A stretch of DNA of 64,000 bases, from NCBI RefSeq assembly GCF_002002865.1, contig NZ_CP019508.1, forward strand, positions 3,500,520 to 3,564,519. The letters are read 5' to 3'. Below the pieces are notes generated by a model. That model made no database searches. It worked only from the letters and a program-made list of their open reading frames with translations, and had not been told where the DNA came from. Below are positions 44,150-53,507 of the stretch, piece after piece; position 1 is the first letter of the stretch; the number at the start of each line of letters is the position of its first letter. The stretch comes from Brevundimonas sp. LM2. Lineage in GTDB: Bacteria > Pseudomonadota > Alphaproteobacteria > Caulobacterales > Caulobacteraceae. The translations under genes and the position numbers were made by a program.

Positions 44150-44562
44150 AGCGCCGCCAGGACAACGCCGAGCGACGCCACGGCCCCGACCGTGGCGGTC
44201 ACGCGCAGAGCCCGGTACCAGCCCGGGGCGGACGGCCAGTCCCAGGCCAGCATCGCCACCAGCCCCGCCATCAGCACGATCAGCTGCAGCGCCTGGGGCA
44301 CGCCCGGCACGAAGGTCAGCCAGGCGGCCACGGCGGGCAGGTTGCTGAGGATCAGCGGCGCGACCTTCGGCGCGGGCTCGGCCAGGGCCCGGCCCCAGCG
44401 CGCGCCGCCGAGGAAGGACAGGATGATCGCCCCATAGGCGGCCAGCGGCAGGACCCAGAGGTCACCGCTCTGGGGCGACAGGACGAACAGGGCGGCGCAG
44501 CCGACGAAGGGGATGAGTCCGGCCAGGGTCAGTCCCCAGGCCACGGTCCGAACGGGCGACAT
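44146..44562 (-). CDS. DUF3429 membrane protein
   Basis: A 138-residue protein with about five hydrophobic helices (VAWGLTLAGLIPFVGCAALF, AAYGAIILSFLGGARWG, LSNLPAVAAWLTFVPGV, LIVLMAGLVAMLAWDWP). The LSFLGGARWGRAL segment is typical of DUF3429. Function unknown. A GGAGAAG site lies just before the ATG, which shares one base with the stop of the preceding TIGR02186 gene (TGATG), so it belongs to the TauE operon. Confidence 0.8.
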   Translation of the reverse strand: MSPVRTVAWGLTLAGLIPFVGCAALFVLSPQSGDLWVLPLAAYGAIILSFLGGARWGRALAEPAPKVAPLILSNLPAVAAWLTFVPGVPQALQLIVLMAGLVAMLAWDWPSAPGWYRALRVTATVGAVASLGVVLAAL

Positions 44563-45368
44563 CAGCTTCTCCGGAACAGGCGGCTGGCCCCATAGCCCAT
44601 CCCGGCGGCCAGCAGGACGCAGAGGATGCCATAGGTCCAAGGCCGACGGTGAGCGAACTCATAGACCCCGCGTTCGAACCCGACCTTCTCGACGGTCAGC
44701 GTCAGGTTGGAGACCCCGGCCGGCGCCCCGTCCTGGAACAGCCAGACCTGGGCGTTGTAGCGGCCCGTGGGCGCGGAGGCGGGCAGCTCGACCTCGGCCC
44801 GGAACAGGCCCCGGTCGACGAAGGTGACGCCCTCCGGATCGGTGTCGTAGAGGGCGGCGTCCTCGCGCAGGCGGATCACCGCGCGGCGCCAGTCGAGATA
44901 GTCCTCGCCCAGCCGCGACACGACCACGTCGCGGACCCCGTAGCGGGTGACGGTGCGGCTCTCTTCCGGGGCGTCGATGCGCAGGTGATCGACGCCGACG
45001 CCCAGGCGGCGCAGCTGGCCGAAGCCGGCGATGTCGGACAGGGGACGGGTCGAGGCCGTCATGTAGAAGCCGGGGGCTCCTTCGAACAGCACCGGCCGGC
45101 TGTTCAGCCAGACCCCGGCGTTGCGCGTCTTCTTGACCAGACGGACGGGGGCGTCGGGGCCGCGCACCACGACGACGACGTCGGTGGCGTCGTCGGTCGG
45201 GTTGAACACCGCGCCGTACAGCACCAGCGTCGCGCCGCGAAAGCTGGAATCGACCTGAACCCGGGCATTCGTCAGGGCCGCGGCCACCCGCAGCTCCGTC
45301 GCCGTCGCCTCGGAGCGTTCCGGCGGCGGAGCCTCGACGGCCGGAGGTGGGGGCGGCAGGGCCTGCAT
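44562..45368 (-). CDS. TIGR02186 family membrane-anchored protein
   Basis: A 268-residue protein of the TIGR02186 family, which accompanies TauE/SafE transporters. An N-terminal Pro-rich segment (no clear signal) is followed by a beta-sandwich-like domain (RGATLVLYGAVFNPTDDATD, VVVVVRGPDAPVRLVKKTRN) and a C-terminal membrane helix (WTYGILCVLLAAGMGYGASR). The start shares a base with the stop of the transporter gene, so the three genes are coupled. The pairing suggests a role in sulfite or sulfonate export, not proven. Confidence 0.8.
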   Translation of the reverse strand: MQALPPPPPAVEAPPPERSEATATELRVAAALTNARVQVDSSFRGATLVLYGAVFNPTDDATDVVVVVRGPDAPVRLVKKTRNAGVWLNSRPVLFEGAPGFYMTASTRPLSDIAGFGQLRRLGVGVDHLRIDAPEESRTVTRYGVRDVVVSRLGEDYLDWRRAVIRLREDAALYDTDPEGVTFVDRGLFRAEVELPASAPTGRYNAQVWLFQDGAPAGVSNLTLTVEKVGFERGVYEFAHRRPWTYGILCVLLAAGMGYGASRLFRRS

Positions 45369-46294
45369 CAGCCGTCCGCCAGGCCGGGGGCCAGCAGGAA
45401 GATGTCGTCCGGCCGCACGAACAGACTGAGCCCCATCTGGATGCCGACGAACAGGATCAGCAGGCCCAGCAGGGCCCGCAGGATGTCCGCCCGGAACCGG
45501 CCGGCATAGCGCGCGCCGAACTGGGCCCCGATGACGCCGCCGGACAGCAACAGGGTCGACAGCACCACGTCGACGGTCTGGTTGCGCCCGGCCTGGAGGA
45601 TGGTCGTCACGGCGGTGGTGATGATGATCTGGAACAGGCTGGTCCCGACCACGACCCCGGCCTTCATGCGCAGCGCATACAGCATGGCGGGCACCAGGAT
45701 GAAGCCGCCGCCGACCCCCATGATGGCCGACAGGATGCCCACCAGCACCCCCAGGCCGAACGGCGGAAGGGCGCTGATGTAGAGACCGGACTTCGGAAAC
45801 CGCACCTTCCACGGCAGGCCGTACAGCCACAGCGGCCGACGGCGTTCCTTGTGCGGCGCGATCTCGCCGCGATGGCGGCGCAGGATCTCGCTGAGGCTTT
45901 CGTACAGCATCAGCAGGCCGATGCCGCCCAGCAGCAGCAGGTAGGACAGGGATACGACCAGATCCGCCTGGCCCAGCAGGCGCAGGTAGCGGAACACCTC
46001 GACGCCGAAGACGGCCCCGACCACGCCCCCCAGGGCCATGATCCCGCCCATGCGGTAGTCGACGCCCCCCTGGCCCGAATAGCGGATGACACCGGAGGTG
46101 GATGAGGCGACCACATGGCCGGCCTGACTGGCGACCGCCACCACCGGGGGAATGCCCATGAACACCAGCACGGGGGCCATCAGGAAACCGCCGCCGATGC
46201 CGAACAGACCGGACACGAATCCGACCATCGCGCCCAGCAGGACCAGGAGCGGCCAGTTCACCGAAACCTCGGCGATCGGCAGATAGATCTCCAA
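45368..46294 (-). CDS. TauE/SafE-type sulfite exporter
   Basis: A 308-residue membrane protein with eight or so helices. The two family repeats start GAMVGFVSGLFGIGGGFLMA and GVLVGILSAIMGVGGGFILV, each with the conserved GxGGG. TauE/SafE proteins move sulfite, sulfoacetate or similar organosulfur anions. It is first in an operon with TIGR02186 and DUF3429 genes. Confidence 0.92.
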   Translation of the reverse strand: MEIYLPIAEVSVNWPLLVLLGAMVGFVSGLFGIGGGFLMAPVLVFMGIPPVVAVASQAGHVVASSTSGVIRYSGQGGVDYRMGGIMALGGVVGAVFGVEVFRYLRLLGQADLVVSLSYLLLLGGIGLLMLYESLSEILRRHRGEIAPHKERRRPLWLYGLPWKVRFPKSGLYISALPPFGLGVLVGILSAIMGVGGGFILVPAMLYALRMKAGVVVGTSLFQIIITTAVTTILQAGRNQTVDVVLSTLLLSGGVIGAQFGARYAGRFRADILRALLGLLILFVGIQMGLSLFVRPDDIFLLAPGLADG

Positions 46295-46388
46295 AGGGCA
46301 GGCCTTCGGCTGGGATTACATCAAGCGCCGGAAGGCGAGTGGGCGTGTCTTAACCGGATGCCCCCGAAGGAGCCACCCCGTACGGCGC

Positions 46389-49370
46389 TCAGGCGAGCGG
46401 TTCCAGGGCGAAGGCCTCGGCCTGGGCGCGCGCGGCCTGGCGCTGGGCGGCCGGGATGGTCGGGGCCAGGCGATCGACGGCGGTCTGGGCCTGGGGATCG
46501 CCGGCGCGTGCGGCGATCAGGTACCAGCGGTAGGCCTGGACCGGATTGGGCGCGATGCCCTCGTCGCCGTTCTCGTACAGGCGGGCCACGTTGTACTGGC
46601 TGTCGACCAGACCGCGATCCGCCGCCTTCTTGAGCCAGCTCAGGGCCTCGCCCCGGTTGCGCGATCCGCCGACACCGTCGAACAGGTACATGCCGTAGGC
46701 GTGCATTCCACCGGCGTCGCCGCCCTCGGCGGCGCGTCGGGCCCACTGACGGCTTTCAGCGAGATCGACGGTCAGCCCAGTCGTGCCGGTCTGGTAGAGG
46801 CCGGCCAGCTTGAGCTGCGCCTGGGCCTCGCCCAGATTGGCGGCCCGGGTCAGGGTTTCGATCCCGGCGGGGTCGTTGCGATCCAGCTGTTCGATCGCCT
46901 GGGCGTACAGCGTCTGGGCCTCGGTCGCGTCCACCGGCGCGGCGTCGATCGTGGTCGCGTCACCGGACGTCAGGGCGACGGCGGCCAGGGGGTTGGCCTG
47001 GGCGGGGGACCCCGACAGGCCGCTGAGGCGGCCGATATCCTCGAAATCGTAACCGGTGGCGCGGCCGGCCGCCCACAGCCCACCGACCACGGCCATGCCG
47101 GTCACGGAGGCGATGAAGGCCTTCTTGACCGTGCCGTCGCCGCGCTGGGCCTGCTTGTCCAGCCGCTCCTGCAGTTTGGACTTGCCGCCCCGCTTCAGTC
47201 CAAGGCCGAAGCCGGTCCGCGCGGGCGTCTCGGCCACCGCGGGGGCGTTCATCGCCGCGCGGGCCGCCTCGATGGTGTCGCGCGTCGCGGCCGAGCGCCC
47301 GGCCGCCGCGCCGGCGGCTATGGTGGCGCGCATCCGGCGGGCGTCCACGAACTCGGTCTCGGCCGAGTACGTCTCGATGCCGTCGTCATAGACGTGCGCA
47401 GGGGCTTCGGCCGCGGCGGGCACGGCGCTGCCGAAGACCGGATGCTGAGGCTCGACCTCGGCGATGGCCTCCAGCGCATCGGACACATCCGCGCCGCCGA
47501 ACCCGCCGAACGGGCCGGAGGTCAGGGGCGCAGGCCGGTCCGCCTCAGGATCCGCAGGCGGATGGGGGTCGGAGGGGTCAGAACCATGCGGGACGCTGTC
47601 GGCCGCGACCACCGGCTTTACCCGGGCGGGCGCCTCGGGGAAGGGCTCCAGATCGGCCGACAGGGGATCGGTCGACCAGCCGTCGCCCGGGGCGTCGGAC
47701 GCCGCATCGAACCGGTCGTCCGGGAAGGTGGCGGCGCGCCAGTCGGGCTGGACGAACTCGGCCGGCGAGGGCGGCGCGACGGGGTCCGGCAACGGGGCCC
47801 GGGCGGCCGGCTGGGCGATGCGCTGCTCCAGGCTCTCGCGGGCCTCGGCCAGCAGGCGCGCGGTGCGCTCTTCCGACAGCCGCATCCGTTCGGCCAGTTC
47901 GCCCGAGGCGCGGTCGTAACGTTGCTCGATCCGGTCGGAGCCCTCGACCATGCGGCGGCCGATGTCGTCCAGGGCCTGGGCCGACTTGCGTTCCGACTGG
48001 GCGATGCGGTCGGCCAGCCGGTCGGAGATGCGCGTGATCTCGACGCCCAGCTTTTCCAGGGCGATCGCGTTCTGATCCTCGGCGCGGGTCAGCCGCTGGT
48101 CGATCGCCTGGCCATAGCGGCCCATGTCGTGTTCGATCTTGGCCGACAGGGTCTGGGTCAGCGACTGTTCCAGCGTGTCGAGGCGCGCGTCCTTGGCCGT
48201 CTCGACCCGCTCGACGCGGCTGTCCAGGTTCTGGGCGATGCGCAGCACTTCGCGGCCCATGGCCTCGATACCCTGGGCGGAGCGACGCTCCGCGGCGCGG
48301 GCCTGTTCGCCGAGCGACTGGACGGTCGCCTCGATCCGGCTCATCCGGCCTTCGCTCTCGGCCGTATCCAGCCGGCGCATCATCTCGGTGCGATTGGTCT
48401 CGACCTGGCGCGACAGGGTCTCGGCCAGCTTCTCGAAGCGGGCGGCCTCGCGCAGCCCCTCGGGCTCGACCCGGCTCTCGGCCGCGCGCAGGCGCTGGTC
48501 CAGGCCGGCGAACGACCGTTCCAGATTGCGCAGGGCGTCGGTCGTCTGGGTCTGGGCGGCGTCCAGCCGCTGGCCGACCCTGGCCAGGAGGTCGGTGCCG
48601 ACCCCGGGACCGGCCGCCTTCTCCACCGCCTCGATGCGCTGGAGCAGGCTCTGCCCGCCGGCGCGCTGGCGCTCCTCGATGTCGTACAGGCGGCTGGTCA
48701 GGGCGGCGACGGCCGTGTCGGTCCGCTGCGGAGCCTCGGACGTCTCGACCCCGTCCAGGCGCTGCCGGACCTCGGTCAGGCCGATGCGCTGACGCTCCTC
48801 GATGTCATAGAGCCGCCCGGCCAGGGTGCCCAACGCCTGTTCGACCTTGGTCAGGGTCTCGGCGGACTTGGGGCCGACCTCGCGCTCGAAATTGCGCAGG
48901 CGCCGATGGCCCTCCTTCAGCTCTTCCGAGATGTCGTCGATCCGCCGGCCGGCCTGAACGGCCTGTTGGTCCTGGGCCTCCATCCGGCGCACCAGACCGG
49001 ACACGGCCTGGTCCACGCCCTGGATGGCGATGGTCGAACGGCGCTCGGCGGCCTCCAGCCGCGCCGCGATGGCGTCGACCGAGGCGGCGACCCGGTGCAG
49101 GGTGTCGTCCGACCCGCCCCGATACGCCCGGTCTTCCGCGTCGTAGGCGTCGTCCAGACGGCGAGACCGGCCGCGGCGCTCGAAGATGTCGGCGGCATGG
49201 GGGCGACGCGGCATGGGCTGGACGACGTCGTCGTCCTCGCTGTCGTCCATGATCATGGTGTTCAGCCACTCGCCCAGCGTCATGCCGGACCGACGGGCCA
49301 GATCCTTGGCCACCTCACGCGCCTTCGGGTCGATGCCCTTCACGCTCCACGGTGCCGCCGCTGCGCTCAC
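46389..49370 (-). CDS. podJ: PodJ-type polar localization factor
   Basis: A 993-residue protein. The N-terminus PWSVKGIDPKAREVAKDLAR and RSGMTLGEWLNTMI is the PodJ-type start, followed by a very long coiled coil (about residues 90-520, many repeats such as LYDIEERQRAGG and LDTLEQSL). An acidic, Pro-rich region then leads to one membrane helix (FIASVTGMAVVGGLWAAG, near residue 755) and a periplasmic end with Sel1-like repeats (EAQAQLKLAGLYQTGTTG, GMHAYGMYLFDGVGG, SQYNVARLYENGDEG). In Caulobacter PodJ sets the new pole for pili, holdfast and signalling proteins. The domain order is the same here. Confidence 0.9.
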   Translation of the reverse strand: MSAAAAPWSVKGIDPKAREVAKDLARRSGMTLGEWLNTMIMDDSEDDDVVQPMPRRPHAADIFERRGRSRRLDDAYDAEDRAYRGGSDDTLHRVAASVDAIAARLEAAERRSTIAIQGVDQAVSGLVRRMEAQDQQAVQAGRRIDDISEELKEGHRRLRNFEREVGPKSAETLTKVEQALGTLAGRLYDIEERQRIGLTEVRQRLDGVETSEAPQRTDTAVAALTSRLYDIEERQRAGGQSLLQRIEAVEKAAGPGVGTDLLARVGQRLDAAQTQTTDALRNLERSFAGLDQRLRAAESRVEPEGLREAARFEKLAETLSRQVETNRTEMMRRLDTAESEGRMSRIEATVQSLGEQARAAERRSAQGIEAMGREVLRIAQNLDSRVERVETAKDARLDTLEQSLTQTLSAKIEHDMGRYGQAIDQRLTRAEDQNAIALEKLGVEITRISDRLADRIAQSERKSAQALDDIGRRMVEGSDRIEQRYDRASGELAERMRLSEERTARLLAEARESLEQRIAQPAARAPLPDPVAPPSPAEFVQPDWRAATFPDDRFDAASDAPGDGWSTDPLSADLEPFPEAPARVKPVVAADSVPHGSDPSDPHPPADPEADRPAPLTSGPFGGFGGADVSDALEAIAEVEPQHPVFGSAVPAAAEAPAHVYDDGIETYSAETEFVDARRMRATIAAGAAAGRSAATRDTIEAARAAMNAPAVAETPARTGFGLGLKRGGKSKLQERLDKQAQRGDGTVKKAFIASVTGMAVVGGLWAAGRATGYDFEDIGRLSGLSGSPAQANPLAAVALTSGDATTIDAAPVDATEAQTLYAQAIEQLDRNDPAGIETLTRAANLGEAQAQLKLAGLYQTGTTGLTVDLAESRQWARRAAEGGDAGGMHAYGMYLFDGVGGSRNRGEALSWLKKAADRGLVDSQYNVARLYENGDEGIAPNPVQAYRWYLIAARAGDPQAQTAVDRLAPTIPAAQRQAARAQAEAFALEPLA

Positions 49371-49587
49371 TGATTCGGCTCCTGCCCCATTGGGTCACGC
49401 TAATCGCCCATATCCGGGGTGTAAACGCGTGGTTAACCCCAACATCTAGGCGAGAGTCCATTCTCCTGTGGACAGGCTGCGCCAGAGCCCTTTCCCTCGC
49501 CCGAACACGGTTAACGCCCCGTAAAGATTAACGTCTGCGCAAGGGTTTCGCTTGCCGCCCACGGAGGGTTCGGCCAGAGGACGCGGC

Positions 49588-49788
49588 GTGTCCCTGACCC
49601 TGACCCTCTGGCTGCTGGCCGGCACCCTGATCCTCGTCGGATTCGCCGGCTGGCGAGGCGCGCGACCCAGCGACTTCCTTCGACCGCGCATGGTCCCCTG
49701 GCGGTTCATCATGCTGCTGGCCGGGGCGCTCGCCTTCCTGCTGCTGGTGCACCTGGGAGCCCTGGCCGGCTTCACCCGGTCCGTCTGA
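49588..49788 (+). CDS. Small membrane protein (66 aa)
   Basis: Two hydrophobic helices (SLTLTLWLLAGTLILVGFAG and FIMLLAGALAFLLLVHLGAL) joined by a basic loop RGARPSDFLRPRM. The GTG start follows AGAGGA by about seven bases; an upstream ATG at 49552 would add a Gly/Arg-rich stretch and looks less likely. It resembles short membrane proteins annotated as hypothetical in Caulobacteraceae. The function is unknown. Confidence 0.65.
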   Translation: MSLTLTLWLLAGTLILVGFAGWRGARPSDFLRPRMVPWRFIMLLAGALAFLLLVHLGALAGFTRSV

Positions 49789-49858
49789 CGCACCGCGGCC
49801 ACGGAACGCCGAGGCAGCTGAGCGGTTAAAGCGGCCTACCGACAGCGAGGATCCGACC

Positions 49859-50362
49859 ATGTCCGACGACCACCTGACCGCCGACGCCGCCGAACAGGAG
49901 TTCTGGAAACACCTGAAGAGCTCGAACACCGGCATGCTCGGCATCGACCAGCCCGGCTATCACGCCCAGCCGATGACGGCCTATCGCGAGGAAGAGACCG
50001 GGACGATCTGGTTCTTCACCCGCGACGATTCCGATCTGGCCAAGGACATCGCCGAGGGCGGCCAGAGCGGCATGTTCACCTACGGCTCCAAGGACCAGGA
50101 GGTCTGGGCCTGTTTCCACGGAGCCCTGTCGCTGCAGCGCGACCAGGCGGTCATCGACAAGCACTGGAACCCCATCGTCGCCGCCTGGTACCCCGACGGC
50201 AAGGAAGACCCGCATCTGACGCTGATCAAGTTCGACGGCGACGACGGCCGCGTCTGGGTGTCCAAGAAGGGAGCCGCGGGCTTCTTCTTCGAGATCGCCA
50301 AGGCCAATCTGACCAAGACCATGCCGAAGGTCGGCGGCGTCGCCGACGTGGATCTGGGGTAG
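49859..50362 (+). CDS. Pyridoxamine 5'-phosphate oxidase-like stress protein
   Basis: A 167-residue protein of the general-stress branch of the FMN-binding split-barrel family. AEQEFWKHLKSSNTGMLGI, PMTAYREEETGTIWFFTRDD, SDLAKDIAEGGQSGMFTY and VWACFHGALSL follow the family strands. The C-terminal part ends NLTKTMPKVGGVADVDLG. It probably binds a flavin and is related to general stress protein 26. No partner is obvious. The following small gene begins five bases downstream. Confidence 0.85.
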   Translation: MSDDHLTADAAEQEFWKHLKSSNTGMLGIDQPGYHAQPMTAYREEETGTIWFFTRDDSDLAKDIAEGGQSGMFTYGSKDQEVWACFHGALSLQRDQAVIDKHWNPIVAAWYPDGKEDPHLTLIKFDGDDGRVWVSKKGAAGFFFEIAKANLTKTMPKVGGVADVDLG

Positions 50363-50367
50363 GCGCG

Positions 50368-50625
50368 ATGGAAGCCATCAAGGCGCAGCTGCGCTCGTTC
50401 GGCCTGCTGGACTGGGGCATCGTCATCGGCGCCGCCGTCCTGTTCGCCATCATCTTTGATGGCGTGCTGGGCGTGCTGATCGGCTTGGTCGTCGGCTATC
50501 TCGTGGTCACCGCCGGGCGCAACGGCGCGCTGGGCGGCTGGCTGCAGACGAAGCTGCAGCGCGACGAACGGCGCTCCGACGTCCCCCCGGCTCCGACGGC
50601 ACCGCCCCCGCCGCCGGAGCTCTGA
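50368..50625 (+). CDS. Small membrane protein (85 aa)
   Basis: A short protein with two adjacent hydrophobic stretches (DWGIVIGAAVLFAIIFDGVL and GVLIGLVVGYLVVTAG) and a Pro-rich end (PAPTAPPPPPEL). It starts five bases after the stress protein gene and is probably cotranscribed. The family is not recognised. Its stop lies three bases before the stop of argF. Confidence 0.6.
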   Translation: MEAIKAQLRSFGLLDWGIVIGAAVLFAIIFDGVLGVLIGLVVGYLVVTAGRNGALGGWLQTKLQRDERRSDVPPAPTAPPPPPEL

Positions 50626-50628
50626 GCG

Positions 50629-51546
50629 TCAGTCGCCGGCGAAGCACCAAGCCAGCACCGCCTTCTGGGCATGGATGCGGTTTTCCGCCTCGTCCCAGAC
50701 CCGCGAGTGAGGTCCGTCGATCACCGCATCGGTGACCTCCTCGCCCCGGTGCGCCGGCAGGCAGTGCAGGAAGACCGCCTCCGGATCGGCCAGGTCCATC
50801 AGGGCCTGGTCGACGGCATAGGACTCGAACGCCGCCAGACGATCCTCGTAATCGCCGTCGCCCATCGACACCCAGGTGTCGGTCACCACCACGTCGGCCC
50901 CGGCCACGGCCTCGCGCGGGTCGCTGGTCAGGGTCACGGCAGAGCCGCCCTTGGCCAGGTCGCGCAGGTCGGGGTGATACTCCGCCGGACAGGCTACGTT
51001 CAGGTGGAAGCCCAGCAGCGGCGCCGCATGAATGAAGCTGTGGCAGACGTTGTTGCCGTCCCCGACCCATGCGATCGTCTGACCCGCGATCGGACCCCGC
51101 GCCTCCTCGATGGTGATGATGTCGGCCAGGATCTGGCACGGGTGGCTGCGGTGGGTCAGGCCGTTGATGACCGGGACCGTGGCGACGCGAGCGAACCGCT
51201 CGACGTCCTCGTGGTCATTGGCGCGGATCATCACCGCGTCGACCATGCGCGACAGCACCCGGGCGGTGTCCTCGACCGGCTCGCCCCGGCCCAGCTGCAT
51301 GTCGCCGGCATTGGCGATGATCGAGGCCCCGCCCAGTTGCCGGATGGCGGCGTCGAAGCTGAACCGGGTCCGGGTCGAGTTCTTCTCGAAGATCATGGCC
51401 AGGACCCGATCCTTGAGCGGCGCGTCGGCGTCGACCCGCCCCATCGGCCAGCCCTTGCGCGCCGCCTTGCGGGCATGGGCATCGTCGAGGATGGCGCGAA
51501 GCTCGGAGGCGTCGAGCCGGTGGATGTCGAGGAAGTGGCGGGTCAT
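50629..51546 (-). CDS. argF: Ornithine carbamoyltransferase
   Basis: A 305-residue enzyme that makes citrulline from ornithine and carbamoyl phosphate in arginine synthesis. The phosphate site [21 protein letters not shown], the ornithine-binding [24 protein letters not shown] and the final [11 protein letters not shown] are all intact. ATG at 51546 was chosen to match relatives (MTRHFLDIH); a GTG two codons earlier is possible. No ribosome site is seen, and a 508-bp repeat-bounded unit ends 25 bases upstream, separating this gene from argD. Confidence 0.95.
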   Translation of the reverse strand: MTRHFLDIHRLDASELRAILDDAHARKAARKGWPMGRVDADAPLKDRVLAMIFEKNSTRTRFSFDAAIRQLGGASIIANAGDMQLGRGEPVEDTARVLSRMVDAVMIRANDHEDVERFARVATVPVINGLTHRSHPCQILADIITIEEARGPIAGQTIAWVGDGNNVCHSFIHAAPLLGFHLNVACPAEYHPDLRDLAKGGSAVTLTSDPREAVAGADVVVTDTWVSMGDGDYEDRLAAFESYAVDQALMDLADPEAVFLHCLPAHRGEEVTDAVIDGPHSRVWDEAENRIHAQKAVLAWCFAGD

Positions 51547-51571
51547 GGGCACACAGTCGAAGGCTGAAACA

Positions 51572-52079
51572 GGTTCATCACAAAGAGCACGAAGGATTCA
51601 CAAAGGACACGAAGGAACGACAGCGGGGTCAGCGATTGGAGCGCAATCACAGAACGATGCGCCGCAGGCCATCCTTCAATCGGCTGACATTGAAGTTTAG
51701 CAGGTAGCCGAGCCTCAGATTTGAGAACTTCAGATAGGTCAGAACTTGAGCCACATGGATCGACGCCAGGGCGTCAATCGCCTTGATCTCCACAATGACC
51801 GAGCGATCGACCAGTAAATCGAGCCGGAACCCGACATCGAGGCGGGCTTCGCGATAGCGAAGAGGGATCGCCACCTGGCGGTCCACAGCCAGCCCGACTG
51901 CCCGCAGTTCCTCGAACAAACAGGCCTCGTAGACTGACTCAAGCAGCCCCGGTCCGAGCGCGCTGTGGACGGTAAAGGCCGCATCCGTAGCGGCTTTGCC
52001 GATACGGTTCACCTCTGCGGAGATCGCTCCGGGTTCTTCGTGCCCTTCGTGCATCCCTTTGTGCTCTTTGTGATGAACC
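51572..52079. mobile_element. 508-bp inverted-repeat unit carrying a GxxExxY gene
   Basis: The two ends are inverted repeats of nearly 50 bases. The outer 19 bases, GGTTCATCACAAAGAGCAC, are identical on both sides, and the rest (CACAAAGG, CACGAAGG variants) is clearly related. Between them lies one gene in the minus direction, whose start codon and first codons (MHEGHEEP) are inside the right-hand repeat. The unit sits between argD and argF, genes that are normally neighbours. No transposase is present. That the unit moves is inference; the inverted ends and its position are seen directly. Confidence 0.7.
51647..52054 (-). CDS. GxxExxY-family protein
   Basis: A 135-residue protein named for the motif [18 protein letters not shown] later strand, [20 protein letters not shown], has the Asp-x(n)-Glu-x-Lys pattern of the PD-(D/E)xK nuclease fold, and the end [17 protein letters not shown] is also typical. 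Members are common in many bacteria and have no established function; a nuclease-like fold is a reasonable inference. The first eight residues are encoded by the terminal inverted repeat, which ties the gene to the unit. Confidence 0.85.
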   Translation of the reverse strand: MHEGHEEPGAISAEVNRIGKAATDAAFTVHSALGPGLLESVYEACLFEELRAVGLAVDRQVAIPLRYREARLDVGFRLDLLVDRSVIVEIKAIDALASIHVAQVLTYLKFSNLRLGYLLNFNVSRLKDGLRRIVL

Positions 52080-52090
52080 GAACCCCCGAC

Positions 52091-53287
52091 CTACGCCGCC
52101 GCCTTCATCTTGCCCCGGGCGCCCTCGCAGGTGCGCTCCAGCTTCTCGATCGCCTCGCGCGCCTCTTCCAGGGTGAGGTTCAGCGGCGGCAGCAGGCGCA
52201 CGCAGTTGTCGCCGCCCCCGGCGATCAGCAGGTGCTGCTCGTCGCGCGCCCAGCCCATGAACTCGCGATTGTTGGGGACCAGTTTCAGCCCGATCAGCAG
52301 GCCCTTGCCGCGCACGTCCTCGATCACGTCGGGGAAGCGCTCCTTCAGCCCGTGCAGCTGCTGTTTCAGATAGCCGGCGATCTCGTTGACGTTGCCGAGG
52401 ATCTCGTCGGAGTTGATGGCGTTGAACGCCGCCAGACCGACGGCCATGGCCAAGGGATTGCCGCCGAACGTCGAGCCGTGGGCCCCGACGGTCATGCCCT
52501 TGGCCGCCTCGGTCGTCGCCAGACAGGCCCCGATGGGGAAGCCGCCGCCCAGGGCCTTGGCCACCGCCATGATGTCGGGGGCCATGCCGGCCCACTCATG
52601 CGCCCACAGCTTGCCCGACCGGCCCATGCCGCACTGGACCTCGTCGAAGATGATCAGCACGCCGTGCTGGTCGCACAGCTCGCGCAGGCCGCGCAGGCAG
52701 ACGTCGGGCATCGCGCGGCAGCCGCCCTCGCCCTGCACCGGCTCGACGATGATGGCGGCGGTGTTGGGCTCGGCGATCGCGGCCTTCAGCGCCTCGTGGT
52801 CGCCCCACTTCAGCTGGTGGAAACCCTGCATCTTGGGCCCGAAGCCCTCGGTGTAGCTGGGGTTGGCCGCCGCGTTGATCGCGCCGTAGGTGCGGCCGTG
52901 GAAGGCCCCGTCGAAGCCGTAGATGTCGATCCGCTCCGGCTGGCCGTTGGCGGCGTGGTATTTCCGCGCCGTCTTCAGGGCGCACTCGACCGCCTCGGTG
53001 CCCGAGTTGGTGAAGAAGACCACGTCGGCGAAGCTGGACTCCGTCAGGGCGTCGGCCAGGGCTTCCTGACCGGGGATCTTGAAGATGTTGGACACGTGCC
53101 ACAGCTTGTCGGCCTGTTCCTTGACCGCCTCGACCAGCACGGGGTGGGCGTGACCCAGGCCGTTGGTGGAGATGCCCTGGACGCAGTCCAGATATTCGGT
53201 CCCGTCCGTCGCCCACAGACGCGCGCCTCGCCCGCGTTCCACTTCCAGCGGCGCGCGATTGTAGACACCCATCAAATGACCGGACAC
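52091..53287 (-). CDS. argD: Acetylornithine aminotransferase
   Basis: A 398-residue class III aminotransferase. Cofactor motifs [44 protein letters not shown] and the Lys-bearing [14 protein letters not shown] are present. It transaminates N-acetylglutamate semialdehyde in arginine synthesis (and may serve succinyl-diaminopimelate synthesis). The GTG start is supported by GGAGG seven bases upstream. The neighbour argF lies 0.5 kb downstream behind the inserted unit. Confidence 0.93.
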   Translation of the reverse strand: MSGHLMGVYNRAPLEVERGRGARLWATDGTEYLDCVQGISTNGLGHAHPVLVEAVKEQADKLWHVSNIFKIPGQEALADALTESSFADVVFFTNSGTEAVECALKTARKYHAANGQPERIDIYGFDGAFHGRTYGAINAAANPSYTEGFGPKMQGFHQLKWGDHEALKAAIAEPNTAAIIVEPVQGEGGCRAMPDVCLRGLRELCDQHGVLIIFDEVQCGMGRSGKLWAHEWAGMAPDIMAVAKALGGGFPIGACLATTEAAKGMTVGAHGSTFGGNPLAMAVGLAAFNAINSDEILGNVNEIAGYLKQQLHGLKERFPDVIEDVRGKGLLIGLKLVPNNREFMGWARDEQHLLIAGGGDNCVRLLPPLNLTLEEAREAIEKLERTCEGARGKMKAAA

Positions 53288-53389
53288 GGACGTACCTCCA
53301 AAAGAAACGAAGCCCCGGCGCGGGTGCGACGGGACTTTTCAGGAGCGGCGGTTGTCGGACGGAGGCGGGGGTGAGTCAACACCGGGTGA

Positions 53390-53503
53390 GGCAGTAGGCA
53401 GTAGGCAATAGGCAGTAGGTCCTTTCCGGACAGCATCGTGCTCGACGCGGCGGGAGGCTGCAGAGGCAGCGCCCCTACTGCCTATTGCCTACTGCCTACT
53501 GCC
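53390..53503. repeat. Inverted array of 7-bp units (GGCAGTA/GGCAATA)
   Basis: Left arm at 53390-53419 is GGCAGTA, GGCAGTA, GGCAATA, GGCAGTA, GG; right arm at 53474-53503 is its exact 30-base reverse complement. The 54-base spacer is unrelated. The perfect match over 30 bases means a strong cruciform or hairpin, and it lies just beyond the end of the ABC permease gene, so it may also stop transcription. Confidence 0.95.
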
Positions 53504-53507
53504 TGGC

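Noticed and set aside
46701..49373. An 890-codon open frame on the plus strand opposite podJ
   Set aside because: GC-rich third positions keep the complementary frame open; the opposite strand encodes a protein with recognisable PodJ start, coiled coil and Sel1 repeats, and the plus frame has no family features.
53390..53503. CRISPR array
   Set aside because: The repeats are 7 bp tandem units in two inverted blocks with no unique spacers of regular length, and no cas gene is near.
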